A DNA stretch of 64,000 nt from Acaryochloris sp. CCMEE 5410 (GCF_000238775.2 NZ_AFEJ02000001.1:1922001-1986000); one strand, 5' to 3'. Positions 1-9,608 are shown, counted from the stretch's first letter. Translations and numbers: made by a program. The notes: generated from the sequence alone by a model not told the origin.

Positions 1-725
1 ATTTATCGGCGCGATCGCGCAAACGATACCGAGCGCTGATTCATGAACAAGAAGACTTAGTGGACTTTTTCTACGAAGTCACCCCCATCAATGAAATTAG
101 CCAATTACAACATGCGGCTCGACCCGCTCGACGACGAGCCGATAATCGCCGAACCTTAGAAGGGCTACGCGCCATTCCTTGGGTGTTTAGCTGGACGCAA
201 AGCCGATTTCTGTTGCCTGCATGGTACGGAGTAGGGACCGCACTCCAAGACTTTCTAGATGAGAAGTCTGCTGAACATCTGACGTTGCTGCAATATTTCT
301 ACGGCAAATGGCCTTTCTTTAAGATGGTGATTTCTAAGGTAGAAATGACCTTAGCCAAAGTAGATCTGCAAATTGCTCATCACTATCTTCAGGAATTAAC
401 ATCTTCTGAGGATGTGGATCGGTTTGAGCGTTTGTTTGAACAAATTGCCCAGGAATATTACCTCACCCGAGAAATGGTCTCCAAGATTACAGGGAATCAG
501 CAGCTTTTGGATGGCGATCCTAACCTGAAGCGTTCGGTCCATCTGCGGAACGGTACGATTGTCCCCTTAGGATTTCTGCAGGTGTCTCTGCTTAAACGGT
601 TGAGACAGCATCAGCGGCAAGATCGGGTTGCCTTAGGCGCTGGAAATGTTAGTGAGAAAGACCTCTTGCGGGGCGCGTTACTCACCATTAACGGGATTGC
701 CGCTGGCATGAGAAACACCGGTTAG
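1..725 (+). CDS. ppc: Phosphoenolpyruvate carboxylase, C-terminal part (cut by window edge)
   Basis: PEP carboxylase adds bicarbonate to phosphoenolpyruvate to make oxaloacetate, the main anaplerotic CO2 fixation step in the cytoplasm of cyanobacteria. Only the last ~240 residues are present. The frame is open from base 3, so the gene begins outside the window, and the GTG at 60 is internal rather than a start. The segment carries the conserved run [12 protein letters not shown] followed by ARPARRR, then [13 protein letters not shown] (residues near the active-site loop), and it ends with MRNTG, the invariant C-terminus that closes the active site in this family. The C-terminus is therefore intact. 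A tRNA gene on the other strand follows 41 nt downstream, so transcription must end in that short gap. Confidence 0.97.
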   Translation, partial: LSARSRKRYRALIHEQEDLVDFFYEVTPINEISQLQHAARPARRRADNRRTLEGLRAIPWVFSWTQSRFLLPAWYGVGTALQDFLDEKSAEHLTLLQYFYGKWPFFKMVISKVEMTLAKVDLQIAHHYLQELTSSEDVDRFERLFEQIAQEYYLTREMVSKITGNQQLLDGDPNLKRSVHLRNGTIVPLGFLQVSLLKRLRQHQRQDRVALGAGNVSEKDLLRGALLTINGIAAGMRNTG

Positions 726-766
726 GCCCAACAGCTTAACGGAACCACATAAAACGATACGAAAAA

Positions 767-839
767 TGGAGCTAAGCGGATTCGAACCGCTGACCCCCTG
801 CATGCCATGCAGGTGCTCTACCAACTGAGCTATAGCCCC
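767..839 (-). tRNA. tRNA-Ala (GGC)
   Basis: The minus strand folds into a complete cloverleaf of 73 nt. The acceptor stem is GGGGCTA with TAGCTCC (one G.U pair) and discriminator A. The anticodon stem CCTGC/GCAGG encloses the loop ATGGCAT, giving anticodon GGC, which reads alanine GCC codons. The T arm contains GGTTCGAATCC. CCA is not encoded. It lies convergent to ppc. Confidence 0.96.
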
Positions 840-1072
840 GATCGCGTCTATCATCATGCCTTGAAAAGCATTCGAACGTCAAGAACTTTCTTCAAATCCT
901 CGTTACAAACGAGACACACATCTCATAAAACTTGAGCAAGTCTTCACTCATCTCAGTGTTTGTTTAAATTTTGCATAAAAAATATATATTTAGAATCGTC
1001 AGACTTATTAATTTTGCTAATCATTCACGTTATGATCAAAGTACGAGATTGCAGCCGTTAATCCAAATAAGG

Positions 1073-1092
1073 ATGGGAATGCTCGTTCCCAT
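1073..1092 (+). promoter_or_regulatory. Perfect 7-bp hairpin in the leader of the small gene at 1118
   Basis: ATGGGAA (1073-1079) and TTCCCAT (1086-1092) flank a 6-nt loop, followed by a T-rich stretch. It stands 25 nt before the start codon at 1118. It may be an attenuator or simply a leader structure; the sequence alone does not decide. Confidence 0.4.
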
Positions 1093-1117
1093 TCGTTTTG
1101 TATATGGGAGTCTACGT

Positions 1118-1267
1118 ATGAACCTCATCAATTTATTCGCACAAGGGATCAAGTATTTATCAGAAGCGGTAGGACGCATTTTTGCTCCTAATGATGATCA
1201 CTATCCTGCAACTGGAGTGGTCCCCTTCTTTGGCGACCCTTACTACCAATCCGTTTGGATTGATTAA
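1118..1267 (+). CDS. Small conserved cyanobacterial-type protein (49 aa), function unknown
   Basis: I chose the ATG at 1118 because GGGAG lies 7 nt upstream. A longer frame from 971 is open but starts in AT-rich, low-complexity sequence. The 49-residue product has an amphipathic N-terminal helix (NLINLFAQGIKYLSEAVGRIF) followed by an acidic, aromatic tail with NDDHYPATGVVPFFGDP. I recall short cyanobacterial proteins with a similar YPxTGVxPFxGDP ending, but no function is known to me. There is no membrane segment and no signal peptide. It is probably monocistronic, ending 114 nt before the next gene. Confidence 0.6.
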   Translation: MNLINLFAQGIKYLSEAVGRIFAPNDDHYPATGVVPFFGDPYYQSVWID

Positions 1268-1381
1268 ATAGTCCTCCGACGATAGGAAAGGTGTTGTGTA
1301 CTTCCATCATTCCAACCTTGTCATTTAGCACCTTTCCTTCTCTTCCCATCGCAGTCATGAAATGCCAATACAACATCAGTT

Positions 1382-1789
1382 ATGACAGAAGGGCTCGTAT
1401 GGTTGGCATTGCTTTTTGTATTTATCGGATTAGCCAGCTTTGGGTGGATCGAATATCGCAAAGTTGAAGCTTATCGGGTTTGGGCTCAGTCTTTTGAACG
1501 GGCTAAATATGATATCTATGCTGTATTGGGACAGAAGGGCCAAACTCTGACTTGGGGCAAGCCGACATCAAAAGGCCCCATCAATCTTCAACATTGTTCA
1601 ATCGACACCATTAGAAGTGTTTTGGTCCAAATAGACGGCCAAAGCATTGATTTTAGAAATCCCCCTGATAAAGGTAAGACCATCCAATTGGTACTGGAAA
1701 GTCAAGGGAACGACAATCCTTTTTTGATTCCGTTTACGGATATAACATTGGCAGTAGAATGGGCACAGTATCTTATAACAGTGATTTAA
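1382..1789 (+). CDS. Membrane-anchored hypothetical protein (135 aa)
   Basis: One hydrophobic helix at residues ~5-23 (LVWLALLFVFIGLASFGW) is followed directly by basic and aromatic residues, so the remaining ~110 residues probably sit in the cytoplasm as a single compact domain. That part alternates beta-like segments (VLVQIDGQSIDF, TIQLVLESQ) and ends in a helix, EWAQYLITVI. I do not recognise the family. It precedes nrdR by 83 nt, with a weak inverted repeat (AACGCT...AGCGTT) in the gap, so the two may be separate transcripts. Confidence 0.65.
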   Translation: MTEGLVWLALLFVFIGLASFGWIEYRKVEAYRVWAQSFERAKYDIYAVLGQKGQTLTWGKPTSKGPINLQHCSIDTIRSVLVQIDGQSIDFRNPPDKGKTIQLVLESQGNDNPFLIPFTDITLAVEWAQYLITVI

Positions 1790-1872
1790 AAACGCTAGAG
1801 GTTTGGAACATCGACCTCACAAGCGTTATCTGGAATTAGAATTGCTCTGTTACCCCCTTTGAATAAACCAGT

Positions 1873-2403
1873 ATGCAATGCCCTTTTTGCCAGCATACCG
1901 ATAGCCGAGTTTTAGAATCGCGTTCAGCAGAAGCGGGACAGAGTGTACGTCGTCGTCGGGAATGTCTGCAGTGTAACCGCCGATTTACGACCTATGAGCG
2001 GATTGAGTTTGTCCCTATCACGGTGATCAAACGCAATCAGGACAGAGAGCTGTTTGATCGTTCCAAGTTGCTCAAGGGAGTCGCAACCGCTTGTGAGAAA
2101 ACAGGACTGACTGCATTACAGTTAGAGTCTTTGGTGGATGATGTTGAAGCGGAACTTCAGCAGCAAGCTGTGAGAGAGGTGACGAGTACAGAGCTCGGTG
2201 AATCTGTGTTGACAAAGCTACAATCCCTCAGTGAAGTGGCTTATGTCAGGTTTGCATCTGTCTATCGACAGTTCCGGGGAATTCGAGATTTTGTAGAGGC
2301 CCTCGATCAGCTTCAAGAGTCTGGGGACAGTCCGTTGCCAAGTGTGCCGGATGAACCCTATGAAGACACTGTACAGCCTACTATTATGGTGTCTTCCCAG
2401 TGA
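1873..2403 (+). CDS. nrdR: Transcriptional repressor NrdR
   Basis: NrdR represses ribonucleotide reductase genes when its ATP-cone senses high (d)ATP. The N-terminus has the zinc ribbon with ligands C3, C6, C31 and C34, including the signature MQCPFCQH and the arginine run [13 protein letters not shown]. The ATP-cone spans roughly residues 46-136 ([16 protein letters not shown]... [13 protein letters not shown]). The protein is 176 residues, with a proline/acid-rich tail after the ATP-cone that is longer than in many bacterial NrdRs. rpsA follows 230 nt downstream. No NrdR-box pair was searched for successfully around it; its reductase targets are not in this window. Confidence 0.96.
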   Translation: MQCPFCQHTDSRVLESRSAEAGQSVRRRRECLQCNRRFTTYERIEFVPITVIKRNQDRELFDRSKLLKGVATACEKTGLTALQLESLVDDVEAELQQQAVREVTSTELGESVLTKLQSLSEVAYVRFASVYRQFRGIRDFVEALDQLQESGDSPLPSVPDEPYEDTVQPTIMVSSQ

Positions 2404-2635
2404 ATATCGGTCATTGATCTAAGCTGCTAGCACCTCTACCGCTAGACCACAAACAAAAAAAATATATAGTTAAGGTTTCGGATATTGCGCTACGATGGTA
2501 GATCTAGTGCCAAATCTAGATAGATGTAAAAATTGACTCTTTGCATCGCCCAGCGCTCCTATTATTTGAGTCCTTGCGGACAAAGGAGGCGTCATTATCC
2601 ACCTTTAGTAAGAAAAAACCTAGGAACATTAGAGA

Positions 2636-3613
2636 ATGGTCAATCGGGAAACCACACTGCCAGACATTGGCTTTACTCACGAAGATTTCGCCGCGTTACT
2701 TGACAAGTATGATTATCACTTCAATCCAGGTGACGTCGTTGCGGGTACAGTCTTCAGTCTGGAACCCAGAGGGGCTTTGATTGACATTGGTGCTAAAACT
2801 GCCGCCTATATTCCCATTCAGGAAATGTCCATCAATCGGATTGAGAACCCTGATGAGGTGTTGCAATCCAACGAAACCCGTGAGTTCTTCATTCTGGCAG
2901 ACGAGAATGAAGATGGGCAGCTCACCTTATCCATTCGTCGCATCGAGTATATGCGCGCTTGGGAACGGGTTCGCCAACTGCAAACAGAAGATGCAACGGT
3001 CCGTTCTTCTGTATTTGCGACCAACCGGGGTGGTGCCCTAGTCCGAATTGAAGGGTTGCGCGGATTTATTCCCGGCTCTCACATCAGCACTCGAGCCACC
3101 AAAGAAGATTTAATCGGTGAAGAATTACCCCTCAAGTTCCTCGAGGTGGATGAAGAGCGTAATCGCCTTGTTCTCAGTCATCGAAGAGCCTTGGTTGAGC
3201 GGAAGATGAACCGCTTAGAAGTGGGCGAAGTGGTGATTGGAACCGTTCGTGGTATCAAGCCTTACGGTGCCTTTATCGATATCGGTGGTGTCAGCGGCTT
3301 GCTTCACATTTCGGAAATCTCTCACGACCACATCGATACACCTCATAGCGTCTTCAACGTTAATGATGATTTGAAGGTCATGATCATCGACTTGGATGCC
3401 GAACGGGGTCGTATCTCTCTCTCTACTAAGCAGTTAGAGCCTGAACCTGGTGATATGGTCAAGAACCCTCAGCTGGTATATGACAAAGCCGAGGAAATGG
3501 CTGAGCGATATCGACAGCAAATGATGGCTCAACAGGAAGGTGGGCAAGCCGATTCAGATGCTTCTACTGGTGAAGCAGCTTCGGAACCTGAAGAAGTCAC
3601 CTCTCCTGCATAA
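2636..3613 (+). CDS. rpsA: 30S ribosomal protein S1
   Basis: S1 binds mRNA leaders and helps dock them on the 30S subunit. The 325-residue protein has three S1/OB-fold repeats at about residues 30-100 (GDVVAGTVFSLEPRGALIDIG), 118-183, and 197-265 (GEVVIGTVRGIKPYGAFIDIGG), then an acidic low-complexity tail. Cyanobacterial and plastid S1 proteins have three repeats, against six in E. coli, so the length is normal. The ATG at 2636 has a relatively long (~230 nt) leader after nrdR that probably contains its own promoter. The downstream pdxA starts 48 nt after the stop and may be co-transcribed. Confidence 0.96.
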   Translation: MVNRETTLPDIGFTHEDFAALLDKYDYHFNPGDVVAGTVFSLEPRGALIDIGAKTAAYIPIQEMSINRIENPDEVLQSNETREFFILADENEDGQLTLSIRRIEYMRAWERVRQLQTEDATVRSSVFATNRGGALVRIEGLRGFIPGSHISTRATKEDLIGEELPLKFLEVDEERNRLVLSHRRALVERKMNRLEVGEVVIGTVRGIKPYGAFIDIGGVSGLLHISEISHDHIDTPHSVFNVNDDLKVMIIDLDAERGRISLSTKQLEPEPGDMVKNPQLVYDKAEEMAERYRQQMMAQQEGGQADSDASTGEAASEPEEVTSPA

Positions 3614-3661
3614 GAGCTGTTCTTCACCCGATGCATGTGTTTGGATTGATGATGAATCGCA

Positions 3662-4714
3662 ATGGCTGACTCTCATCCTCTGCCCGAGCTTGCAATTCCC
3701 ATGGGTGATCCTGCCGGGATTGGTCCTGAGGTCATTCTCAAAGCTTTAAGTTCACCGCTTCTCAAAGACGTAGCTCATGTTTGCGTCATTGGGGAGCGGT
3801 CTTTATTTGAGGCAGCCTACGAACATCTCCAAGAGCAGGTAGATGCTGATCAGACCTTAGCCGATCCTAACGATCTCGATTTTTTAGAGGTGGGATTGGA
3901 GTTATCTTCTATCCCATGGGGGCAGCCTTCGGCAACGACGGGAGCAGCCAGTTTTCAGTGTTTGTCTATGGCGATTACAGGTGCTCTTGAAGGGCGATTT
4001 GGGGGTATTGTCACTGGTCCCATTGCCAAATCGGCCTGGAAAGCTGCAGGACATCACTATCCTGGACAAACCGAATATTTGGCGGAGCGGTCTCAAACCT
4101 CAGAATTTGGCATGTTCTTTGTGGGTTGCTCACCCTATACCGGGTGGCAACTCAGGGCCTTACTGGCAACGACCCATATACCGCTATCGGAGGTCCCTCA
4201 CCGGCTTTCTCCTGAGTTGCTGACCATGAAGGTGGGACTGTTGAAGAAGACGCTGCAGCGTGAGTTTGGTATTGAGAGTCCGAGGGTTGCGATCGCAGGT
4301 TTGAATCCCCATAGCGGTGAGCAGGGACAGTTGGGGCGAGAAGAAATCGATTGGCTAATTCCGTGGATACGGGAGATGCGATCGCAACATCCTGATCTGA
4401 CATTATCGGATCCCATTCCCCCGGACACCCTTTGGGTAGGACCAGGGCAAGCTTGGTATGGTCCCCGCGAAAAAACAGCACAACCTACCACCTATGACGC
4501 CTACTTAGCCCTCTATCACGATCAAGGCTTAATTCCCGTTAAGCTGATGGCCTTTGACCGGGCCGTCAACACAACAATAGGTCTCCCTTTTATCCGCACA
4601 TCTCCAGATCACGGTACAGCCTTTGATATCGCAGGCAAAGGAATTGCCGACCCTACCAGTATGATTGCTGCGATTCAATTGGCCGCCAACCTGGTTCGCC
4701 AACGTTCCGGTTAG
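3662..4714 (+). CDS. pdxA: 4-hydroxythreonine-4-phosphate dehydrogenase
   Basis: PdxA oxidises and decarboxylates 4-phosphohydroxy-L-threonine in the DXP-dependent pathway to pyridoxal phosphate. The 350-residue protein opens with the family signature [13 protein letters not shown] (residues ~12-24), has TGPIAK and HHYPGQTE in the middle, and shows the metal-binding regions LNPHSGE and [10 protein letters not shown] near residues 215 and 282. The C-terminal motif [14 protein letters not shown] is intact. The ATG at 3662 gives the normal family length. It lies 48 nt behind rpsA on the same strand. Confidence 0.96.
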   Translation: MADSHPLPELAIPMGDPAGIGPEVILKALSSPLLKDVAHVCVIGERSLFEAAYEHLQEQVDADQTLADPNDLDFLEVGLELSSIPWGQPSATTGAASFQCLSMAITGALEGRFGGIVTGPIAKSAWKAAGHHYPGQTEYLAERSQTSEFGMFFVGCSPYTGWQLRALLATTHIPLSEVPHRLSPELLTMKVGLLKKTLQREFGIESPRVAIAGLNPHSGEQGQLGREEIDWLIPWIREMRSQHPDLTLSDPIPPDTLWVGPGQAWYGPREKTAQPTTYDAYLALYHDQGLIPVKLMAFDRAVNTTIGLPFIRTSPDHGTAFDIAGKGIADPTSMIAAIQLAANLVRQRSG

Positions 4715-4952
4715 CTAAGTGTGAATGGAAAACAGCGCTGTACGATGTGTTTTTGCAGACCTCAGATCACCCCAATATTTTGTACTGCCTTTAGCTGTTA
4801 GATGATGCATATCGATCAAAGTTATCCAGCGTAGTGAGTTGGACAAACGTTTCGAGTGCAATGGTTGAGGTTGCACATGCGTGAACAACATCACAACCAT
4901 CAATTGCTATGACCAAATCTTCGTAGCCGTACACACGAGTTTTCGTCCACCA

Positions 4953-5516
4953 CTAGTTTGGGAAATCCAGCATTGGAAATGTGTTAGCGATTAACGCGAG
5001 CAGCGGTGATTCTGCAAAACCGTCGATCCAGGCATCGCCATCAGCAAAAGCCAATGTGTAAGTCAACATATATATCGCAAACCGTGATACATGGTTTGTC
5101 TGTGGAACCCATATATTGGAATCATCAACAGATTCGACTACAACGGAGGGATCGTTGACGTTAAGTTCGGCTTCTGGAATGCCCCATTTCACGACACCCT
5201 GATTCTCTACGTAAAAGATCAACGCATTGTTATGTATGTAAAGTTGGTCAGGCGGAAGAAAGTGATCCTGGTGGCACCAGACATCATAACGTTTCCCGTT
5301 CGCAAGGTACCAATACGATAAGGCATCTGGGATTGGAAAGCCACGAATATTCTGTGCACTCTTTAATTCGTCGAGTGAATACCCCGGTAAATCTTTTTGC
5401 TGATGCGGATACCAGCGTTGTATCAGTGTATCGAGCAATGTCCACCGGGCATCATAGTCAGACGGAAGGGATTGCAGAGGCGATGTTTCATGCATGTTTT
5501 TTGCAGGATGCAGCAA
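4953..5516 (-). CDS. SMI1/KNR4 (SUKH)-like protein
   Basis: The 187-residue protein has the layout of SUKH-superfamily proteins: an early helix, GYSLDELKSAQNIRGFPIPDALSYWYLANG (a region where the family has a short helix followed by aromatic and acidic residues), then LPPDQLYIHNNALIFYVENQGVVKWGI, matching the conserved beta-strand segment ending in W-G-I. Many SUKH proteins act as immunity proteins against secreted polymorphic toxins, but others have housekeeping roles. No toxin gene is adjacent, so an orphan immunity protein is only a guess. The alternative start at Met-8 (5495) is equally possible. It lies directly downstream (12 nt) of the HPPD gene on the same strand. Confidence 0.6.
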   Translation of the reverse strand: MLHPAKNMHETSPLQSLPSDYDARWTLLDTLIQRWYPHQQKDLPGYSLDELKSAQNIRGFPIPDALSYWYLANGKRYDVWCHQDHFLPPDQLYIHNNALIFYVENQGVVKWGIPEAELNVNDPSVVVESVDDSNIWVPQTNHVSRFAIYMLTYTLAFADGDAWIDGFAESPLLALIANTFPMLDFPN

Positions 5517-5528
5517 ACTGAGATGAGC

Positions 5529-6596
5529 CTATAGCAATACTCCCCGCTTCTGTTGTTCCCGCTCCATGGCTTGAAACAGAGCCAGAAAGTTTCGCTGTCC
5601 GAACCCTTGGGCCTGTCGTTGGCGCTCAATAATTTCAAAGAAAAAGGTGGGTTGTGGAAAGATAGGCTGCGTGAAGGCTTGCAATAGAATCCCGGCTCCA
5701 GCATCTTCCTCAAAATCAGCCAGAATATGTTGTTTTTCCAGGGCAGGCCAATCGAGGTGAGAATAGACTTGCTCAAACTGGTGTCGTAAGCGTTGATAGT
5801 AGCTGGGTGGAATATCTAGGAGGGATAGCCCTCGATGCTTAAGCTGAGTAACCGTTTCAACAATATTAGAAGTTCCCAATGCGATATGTTGAATACCTGA
5901 CCCCCGATTGACCTCTAGAAATTCTTGGATTTGGGAATTCGCTGAGGTGGGTTCATTGATCGGAAACTTGATTTGGCCTTGGGGATGGGTCAACACTTCG
6001 CTGCGTAGGCCCGACCGATGGGTTTGAATATCAAAATATCGGTGAGTTTCAAATCCAAATATGCGCTGATACCAACTCACAGCCGCTTGCAGCTGATGCT
6101 TACCCACATTCAAAACCCCATGATCAATCTGGGTAAATAGACTCTGATGGGCATGATGCTCATGAATTGAGATGGGGAAAATGCTGGACGGCAGAGCGGA
6201 GGTCTGCCCTCTTCGCTCTACCAAGGTATGTTCTAACACTCCCCACCCTCGTACTTTTCCCCAAGTTAAAGTTCCTTGGTCGTGCTTTTCTGCAGTCAAA
6301 GGTTGTAAAAGAGTTGCCCCTGCCTGGACAGCGCGGTTGAGTGTAGCCTGAACATTCGGGACCAAGAAAGCCAAATCAACGACACCAGGAGGGTGTTGTT
6401 GAAGATACTGGGCAACGGGGCTGGTTTGGTTTAGAGGGCTGGAAAATATACAGACAATCGCCCCTGAAGAGACGACTTCAATCTGCCGATCCGCTGTAGT
6501 GTTTCCCCCAAGATATTGAAATCCTAAAACGTTGGTAAACCAACGCTGACATTGCTTGGAATCATGAACATAAAAATGAATATGATCAAAATCCAT
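5529..6596 (-). CDS. hppD: 4-hydroxyphenylpyruvate dioxygenase
   Basis: This Fe(II) enzyme converts 4-hydroxyphenylpyruvate to homogentisate, the aromatic head group of tocopherols. The 355-residue protein has two vicinal-oxygen-chelate halves. The iron-binding triad is visible as H159 (in IDHGVLNVG), H237 (in QHIALGTSN) and E321 (in TFFFEIIER). The C-terminal helix with FGQRNFLALFQAMEREQ closes the active site and is intact. Two later enzymes of the same pathway lie 8-9 kb downstream on the same strand (13518-15328). The cyanobacterial enzyme is not normally part of tyrosine catabolism, and no homogentisate dioxygenase is seen here. Confidence 0.95.
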   Translation of the reverse strand: MDFDHIHFYVHDSKQCQRWFTNVLGFQYLGGNTTADRQIEVVSSGAIVCIFSSPLNQTSPVAQYLQQHPPGVVDLAFLVPNVQATLNRAVQAGATLLQPLTAEKHDQGTLTWGKVRGWGVLEHTLVERRGQTSALPSSIFPISIHEHHAHQSLFTQIDHGVLNVGKHQLQAAVSWYQRIFGFETHRYFDIQTHRSGLRSEVLTHPQGQIKFPINEPTSANSQIQEFLEVNRGSGIQHIALGTSNIVETVTQLKHRGLSLLDIPPSYYQRLRHQFEQVYSHLDWPALEKQHILADFEEDAGAGILLQAFTQPIFPQPTFFFEIIERQRQAQGFGQRNFLALFQAMEREQQKRGVLL

Positions 6597-6846
6597 AGAT
6601 CACAAATACCGATCTTGAATTGACGTTGAAAACATAATTTGGGAGGCTGCTGGCCCCTCTAGACTGAGATGCACAGCAACATGTTGAGAAGTTTACCCCT
6701 TAAACCTTAACGAATCCCCAGATATTGGGAGAGGGTCTTTACAATAAAACAATGTTGAGCCTTTAGTATGGCTATCTTTTACTCTTAAACACCACCTAGA
6801 AACTCAGTTACTTGAAAATGCCTGATCACTATCGATAAACCGTACC

Positions 6847-7254
6847 TTATGCGATATAGCATTCTAATTCATTAGATAAATGAACGTCATATCCAATGGA
6901 ACGTAAAAGTGGCACAACAACTTTCAGATTCATGATGATGCCCAGATCAGTCAGATGTGTCGGATTAACCCAAACATAGTTCTGGCACTCATTGGGTTTC
7001 AAGATAACTGATTGAAGCGGATCCTCAAGTTTGCACAGGAAGTAATAGTCATCACGAATCTTGGCCACAGTATCAACAATTTTGATGGCAAGTTGTGTCT
7101 CTTCCAAAGCTTCTCGAATACATGCTTGTTCTGGCGTTTCGTTCTTTTTAATGCCACCCCCCGGAAAACACCATTGCTCAGCTCTGGTCGTTTACCAGCT
7201 TCTTTGAATGAAAAGGATGTAGGAAGCGTTCTGTATGATTGCCCAAGATGCCAT
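6847..7254 (-). pseudogene. Nudix hydrolase interrupted by an in-frame TAA at codon 21
   Basis: Read from the ATG at 7254, one frame encodes a whole 135-residue Nudix protein apart from a stop codon (TAA, 7194-7192) at codon 21. The N-terminal part (MASWAIIQNASYILFIQRSW) is the usual first two strands, and after the stop the frame continues TTRAEQWCFPGGG and then the Nudix box with E, RE and EE residues (GIKKNETPEQACIREALEET). The typical box G before the last hydrophobic residue is Q here. The C-terminal half keeps a second sheet. The only usable start after the stop is a TTG inside the box helix, so a functional product is unlikely. A point mutation from AAA or CAA would explain it. Confidence 0.8.
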
Positions 7255-7365
7255 ATTTTCAGTCTAGCTCTCTTACCCTTTGTCCTATGCCAGCTGGATA
7301 TATAACTCTGAATCTTAATCAGAATAAGCTAGTGCAAAACCTATCCATCTTTTTGAGAGAGACAT

Positions 7366-7419
7366 ATGACCTCAGCGATTCCCGTTAAGATGATGAAGCT
7401 GAATGGAGAACTGAATTAA
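7366..7419 (+). CDS. Possible 17-codon leader ORF before the dehydrogenase
   Basis: ATG at 7366 follows GAGAGAGAC and encodes MTSAIPVKMMKLNGELN, stopping one base before the GTG start of the next gene. The end of this mini-ORF contains GGAG, which can serve as the ribosome site for that GTG. It could couple translation. The peptide has no recognised attenuation codon run, so this remains tentative. Confidence 0.3.
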   Translation: MTSAIPVKMMKLNGELN

Positions 7420-7420
7420 C

Positions 7421-8467
7421 GTGCTAGCAGCGGTATTACATGGCCAAACCGATCTCCGCCTAGAAACAGTCCCTGACCCTACCCCTGAACCCGGTGAGGT
7501 GGTGATTCAAGTGGATGTCGCCACAACCTGTGGCACAGACTTGAAAGTTTGGCGACGCGGGGGCCATGCCAAAATGCTGAAGCCGCCCACGCTATTTGGT
7601 CATGAAGCAGCAGGTCAGATTGTGGCTATGGGAGCAGGAGTTCAAGGTTGGTCTATTGGCGATCGCGTCGTTGCCAATAATTCAGCCCCCTGTGGACAAT
7701 GCTTTTTTTGCCAGCGGCAGGAATATTCCCTTTGCACGGATTTAACCTTTAATAACGGCACCTTCGCCCAATACTTGAGAATTCCTGCAGCCATTGTTGA
7801 GCAAAACTTGCTCCCTGTTCCAGAACATTTATCCATGGCGGTCGCCTCTCTGACTGAACCCTTAGCCTGTGTTCTACATGGGATTGCTCGCTCTGGCTTT
7901 AAGCCTGATTTAAAGGACGGTCCTGCCCAACGAGTGGTTGTGATTGGGGATGGTGCGATTGGCCTGATGTTTGTGGGGGTGTTGGCCCATCGAGGTGCTG
8001 AGGTGATTCTATTCGGCGGATCCGAACAACGATTGCAGCTGGGGCGAAAATTAGGCGCAGTTCATACCTATAACCACCATCACACGGATATATCCGCCAC
8101 TACTCTGGAGTTGACCGAGAACTATGGGGCTGATGTTGTGATTGAAGCAACAGGGGTGCCTAGCGTCTGGGAAACGGCCATTTCTTGTGGACGACCAGGA
8201 GCAACCATCAATTTATTTGGCGGTTGTCCTCGGGATACGAGCATTACCGTCAATACGGATTTGCTGCACTACAGTGAGTTAACGCTAAAGGGAGTCTTTC
8301 ACAATACCCCCACTTTTGTTCGGGAATCCTTAGCCTTATTGGCCAGCCAGGAACTGCCCTTTGAACAACTCCTGAACGATACTCAGCCTCTTGATCATCT
8401 GGGGCAGGTGTTTGCTGATATGCGCGATCGCAAAACCATCAAAGCCGTTATCCTCCCCCATACCTAA
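7421..8467 (+). CDS. Zinc-dependent alcohol/polyol dehydrogenase (MDR family)
   Basis: The 348-residue protein belongs to the medium-chain dehydrogenases. Catalytic zinc ligands are C37 (TTCGTD) and H61/E62 (GHEAAG). The structural zinc lobe has C91, C94, C97 and C105. The Rossmann motif is VVVIGDGAIGLMFVG. Closest in style to threonine, sorbitol and related dehydrogenases; the substrate cannot be read from the sequence. The start is GTG at 7421, preceded by GGAG at ~7405 and by a 17-codon ORF. The gene is convergent with the nucleotidyltransferase gene, with only 2 nt between the stop codons. Confidence 0.88.
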   Translation: MLAAVLHGQTDLRLETVPDPTPEPGEVVIQVDVATTCGTDLKVWRRGGHAKMLKPPTLFGHEAAGQIVAMGAGVQGWSIGDRVVANNSAPCGQCFFCQRQEYSLCTDLTFNNGTFAQYLRIPAAIVEQNLLPVPEHLSMAVASLTEPLACVLHGIARSGFKPDLKDGPAQRVVVIGDGAIGLMFVGVLAHRGAEVILFGGSEQRLQLGRKLGAVHTYNHHHTDISATTLELTENYGADVVIEATGVPSVWETAISCGRPGATINLFGGCPRDTSITVNTDLLHYSELTLKGVFHNTPTFVRESLALLASQELPFEQLLNDTQPLDHLGQVFADMRDRKTIKAVILPHT

Positions 8468-8469
8468 CG

Positions 8470-9441
8470 TTATACGGCCACTGTCCCAGGGGGATAGATA
8501 CCCGGTGACAAGGGACGATCAATTAACCCACAGGATCCTAAAATCACACCACTAGAGATATCTGCTTGGGGACCAAGCTTGGCGTTTTCACCCACAAAGC
8601 ACGGTCCCGATAGTTTGGCATTAGGATCAATAGTGGCGTTGTTGGCAACCCAAACTTGAGGCTGGCGTTCTTCCATCGTTTCGGGTAAAGGGAAGGGCAT
8701 TCTTCCCTGCAAAATATCTAAGTGAGCCCCATAGAATTTGGCTGGTGTCCCGAGATCCATCCAATAGCCCTCCCAGACAAACCCAGAAATTTTCTGTTGG
8801 TTTGATAAAAGATTGGGAAAAACCGTGCGTTCAAAGCTGAGGGGCTGATCGGCTGGATACTGCGCGAAAATCTCGGGATTGAGAACATAGGTTCCTGCGT
8901 TAACTGTATCAATGCCTAATGTTGCGGCTTCTTCGGGGGTGGGTTTCTCCCGGAAGGATTGGATGGTACCTGTGGAGGAGTATTCACAGGCCGTAATATC
9001 TGTTAATTCGACTAGACCAAATGCGGTGGGATCTGCAACTCGGGCTAAGGCAATGGTGGCTTGGGCTTGAGTCTGTTCATGGGCTTGCATCAAAGTCTGT
9101 AGATTCAGATTCGTGAGAATATCCGCATTAAAGACGACCAAAGGCTCTCCCGTATAAAAAGGCTCTGCTAGCTTCATCGCTCCTGCTGTGTCCAGGGCTT
9201 CTTTCTCAATGACGTAGCGAATCTTAACGCCAAACTTTTGACCATCTCCGAAATACTCTTGGATTTGAGTGGCCTGGTACCGAATATTCATCAAAATATC
9301 GGTTAATCCGACTTCTTTACACCGCTCAACCATCCAACTGAGAAAAGGGCGCTCGAAAAGGGGCAGCATGGGTTTAGGACTACGTAATGTGAGAGGTGAT
9401 AGCCTTGTTCCTTTTCCACCAGCAATGATTACGGCTTGCAT
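8470..9441 (-). CDS. Sugar-1-phosphate nucleotidyltransferase
   Basis: The N-terminus MQAVIIAGGKGTRLSPLT is the nucleotide-binding signature of NDP-sugar pyrophosphorylases (residues 8-13 GGKGTR), followed by KPMLPL. The core domain runs to ~235, with FNADIL as the metal-binding segment and EKP as the sugar-binding segment. A short left-handed beta-helix follows (VWVANNATIDPNAKLSGPCFVGENAKLG), only a few rungs long. This resembles cyanobacterial glucose-1-phosphate or mannose-1-phosphate nucleotidyltransferases, feeding cell-wall or exopolysaccharide synthesis. I chose ATG 9441, four codons inside a longer frame, because the family begins with that Met. Next to it, divergent, is an LCP-family wall-polymer ligase, a sensible functional partner. 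Confidence 0.9.
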   Translation of the reverse strand: MQAVIIAGGKGTRLSPLTLRSPKPMLPLFERPFLSWMVERCKEVGLTDILMNIRYQATQIQEYFGDGQKFGVKIRYVIEKEALDTAGAMKLAEPFYTGEPLVVFNADILTNLNLQTLMQAHEQTQAQATIALARVADPTAFGLVELTDITACEYSSTGTIQSFREKPTPEEAATLGIDTVNAGTYVLNPEIFAQYPADQPLSFERTVFPNLLSNQQKISGFVWEGYWMDLGTPAKFYGAHLDILQGRMPFPLPETMEERQPQVWVANNATIDPNAKLSGPCFVGENAKLGPQADISSGVILGSCGLIDRPLSPGIYPPGTVAV

Positions 9442-9608
9442 AGTTAACAACCTTAAGTTCTAAGAAGAATTTGGGTAAACTGTCAGTCAATATAACCAAT
9501 CCCCTTGCCATTCCAATCTAATTGTGTAGAATCGTAGCGTTATGCGCAAAGGGAACCGTCGAAAGCCTAGAATCGTCGCCTTTTGTTAACCCTTCACACA
9601 AAATTACC

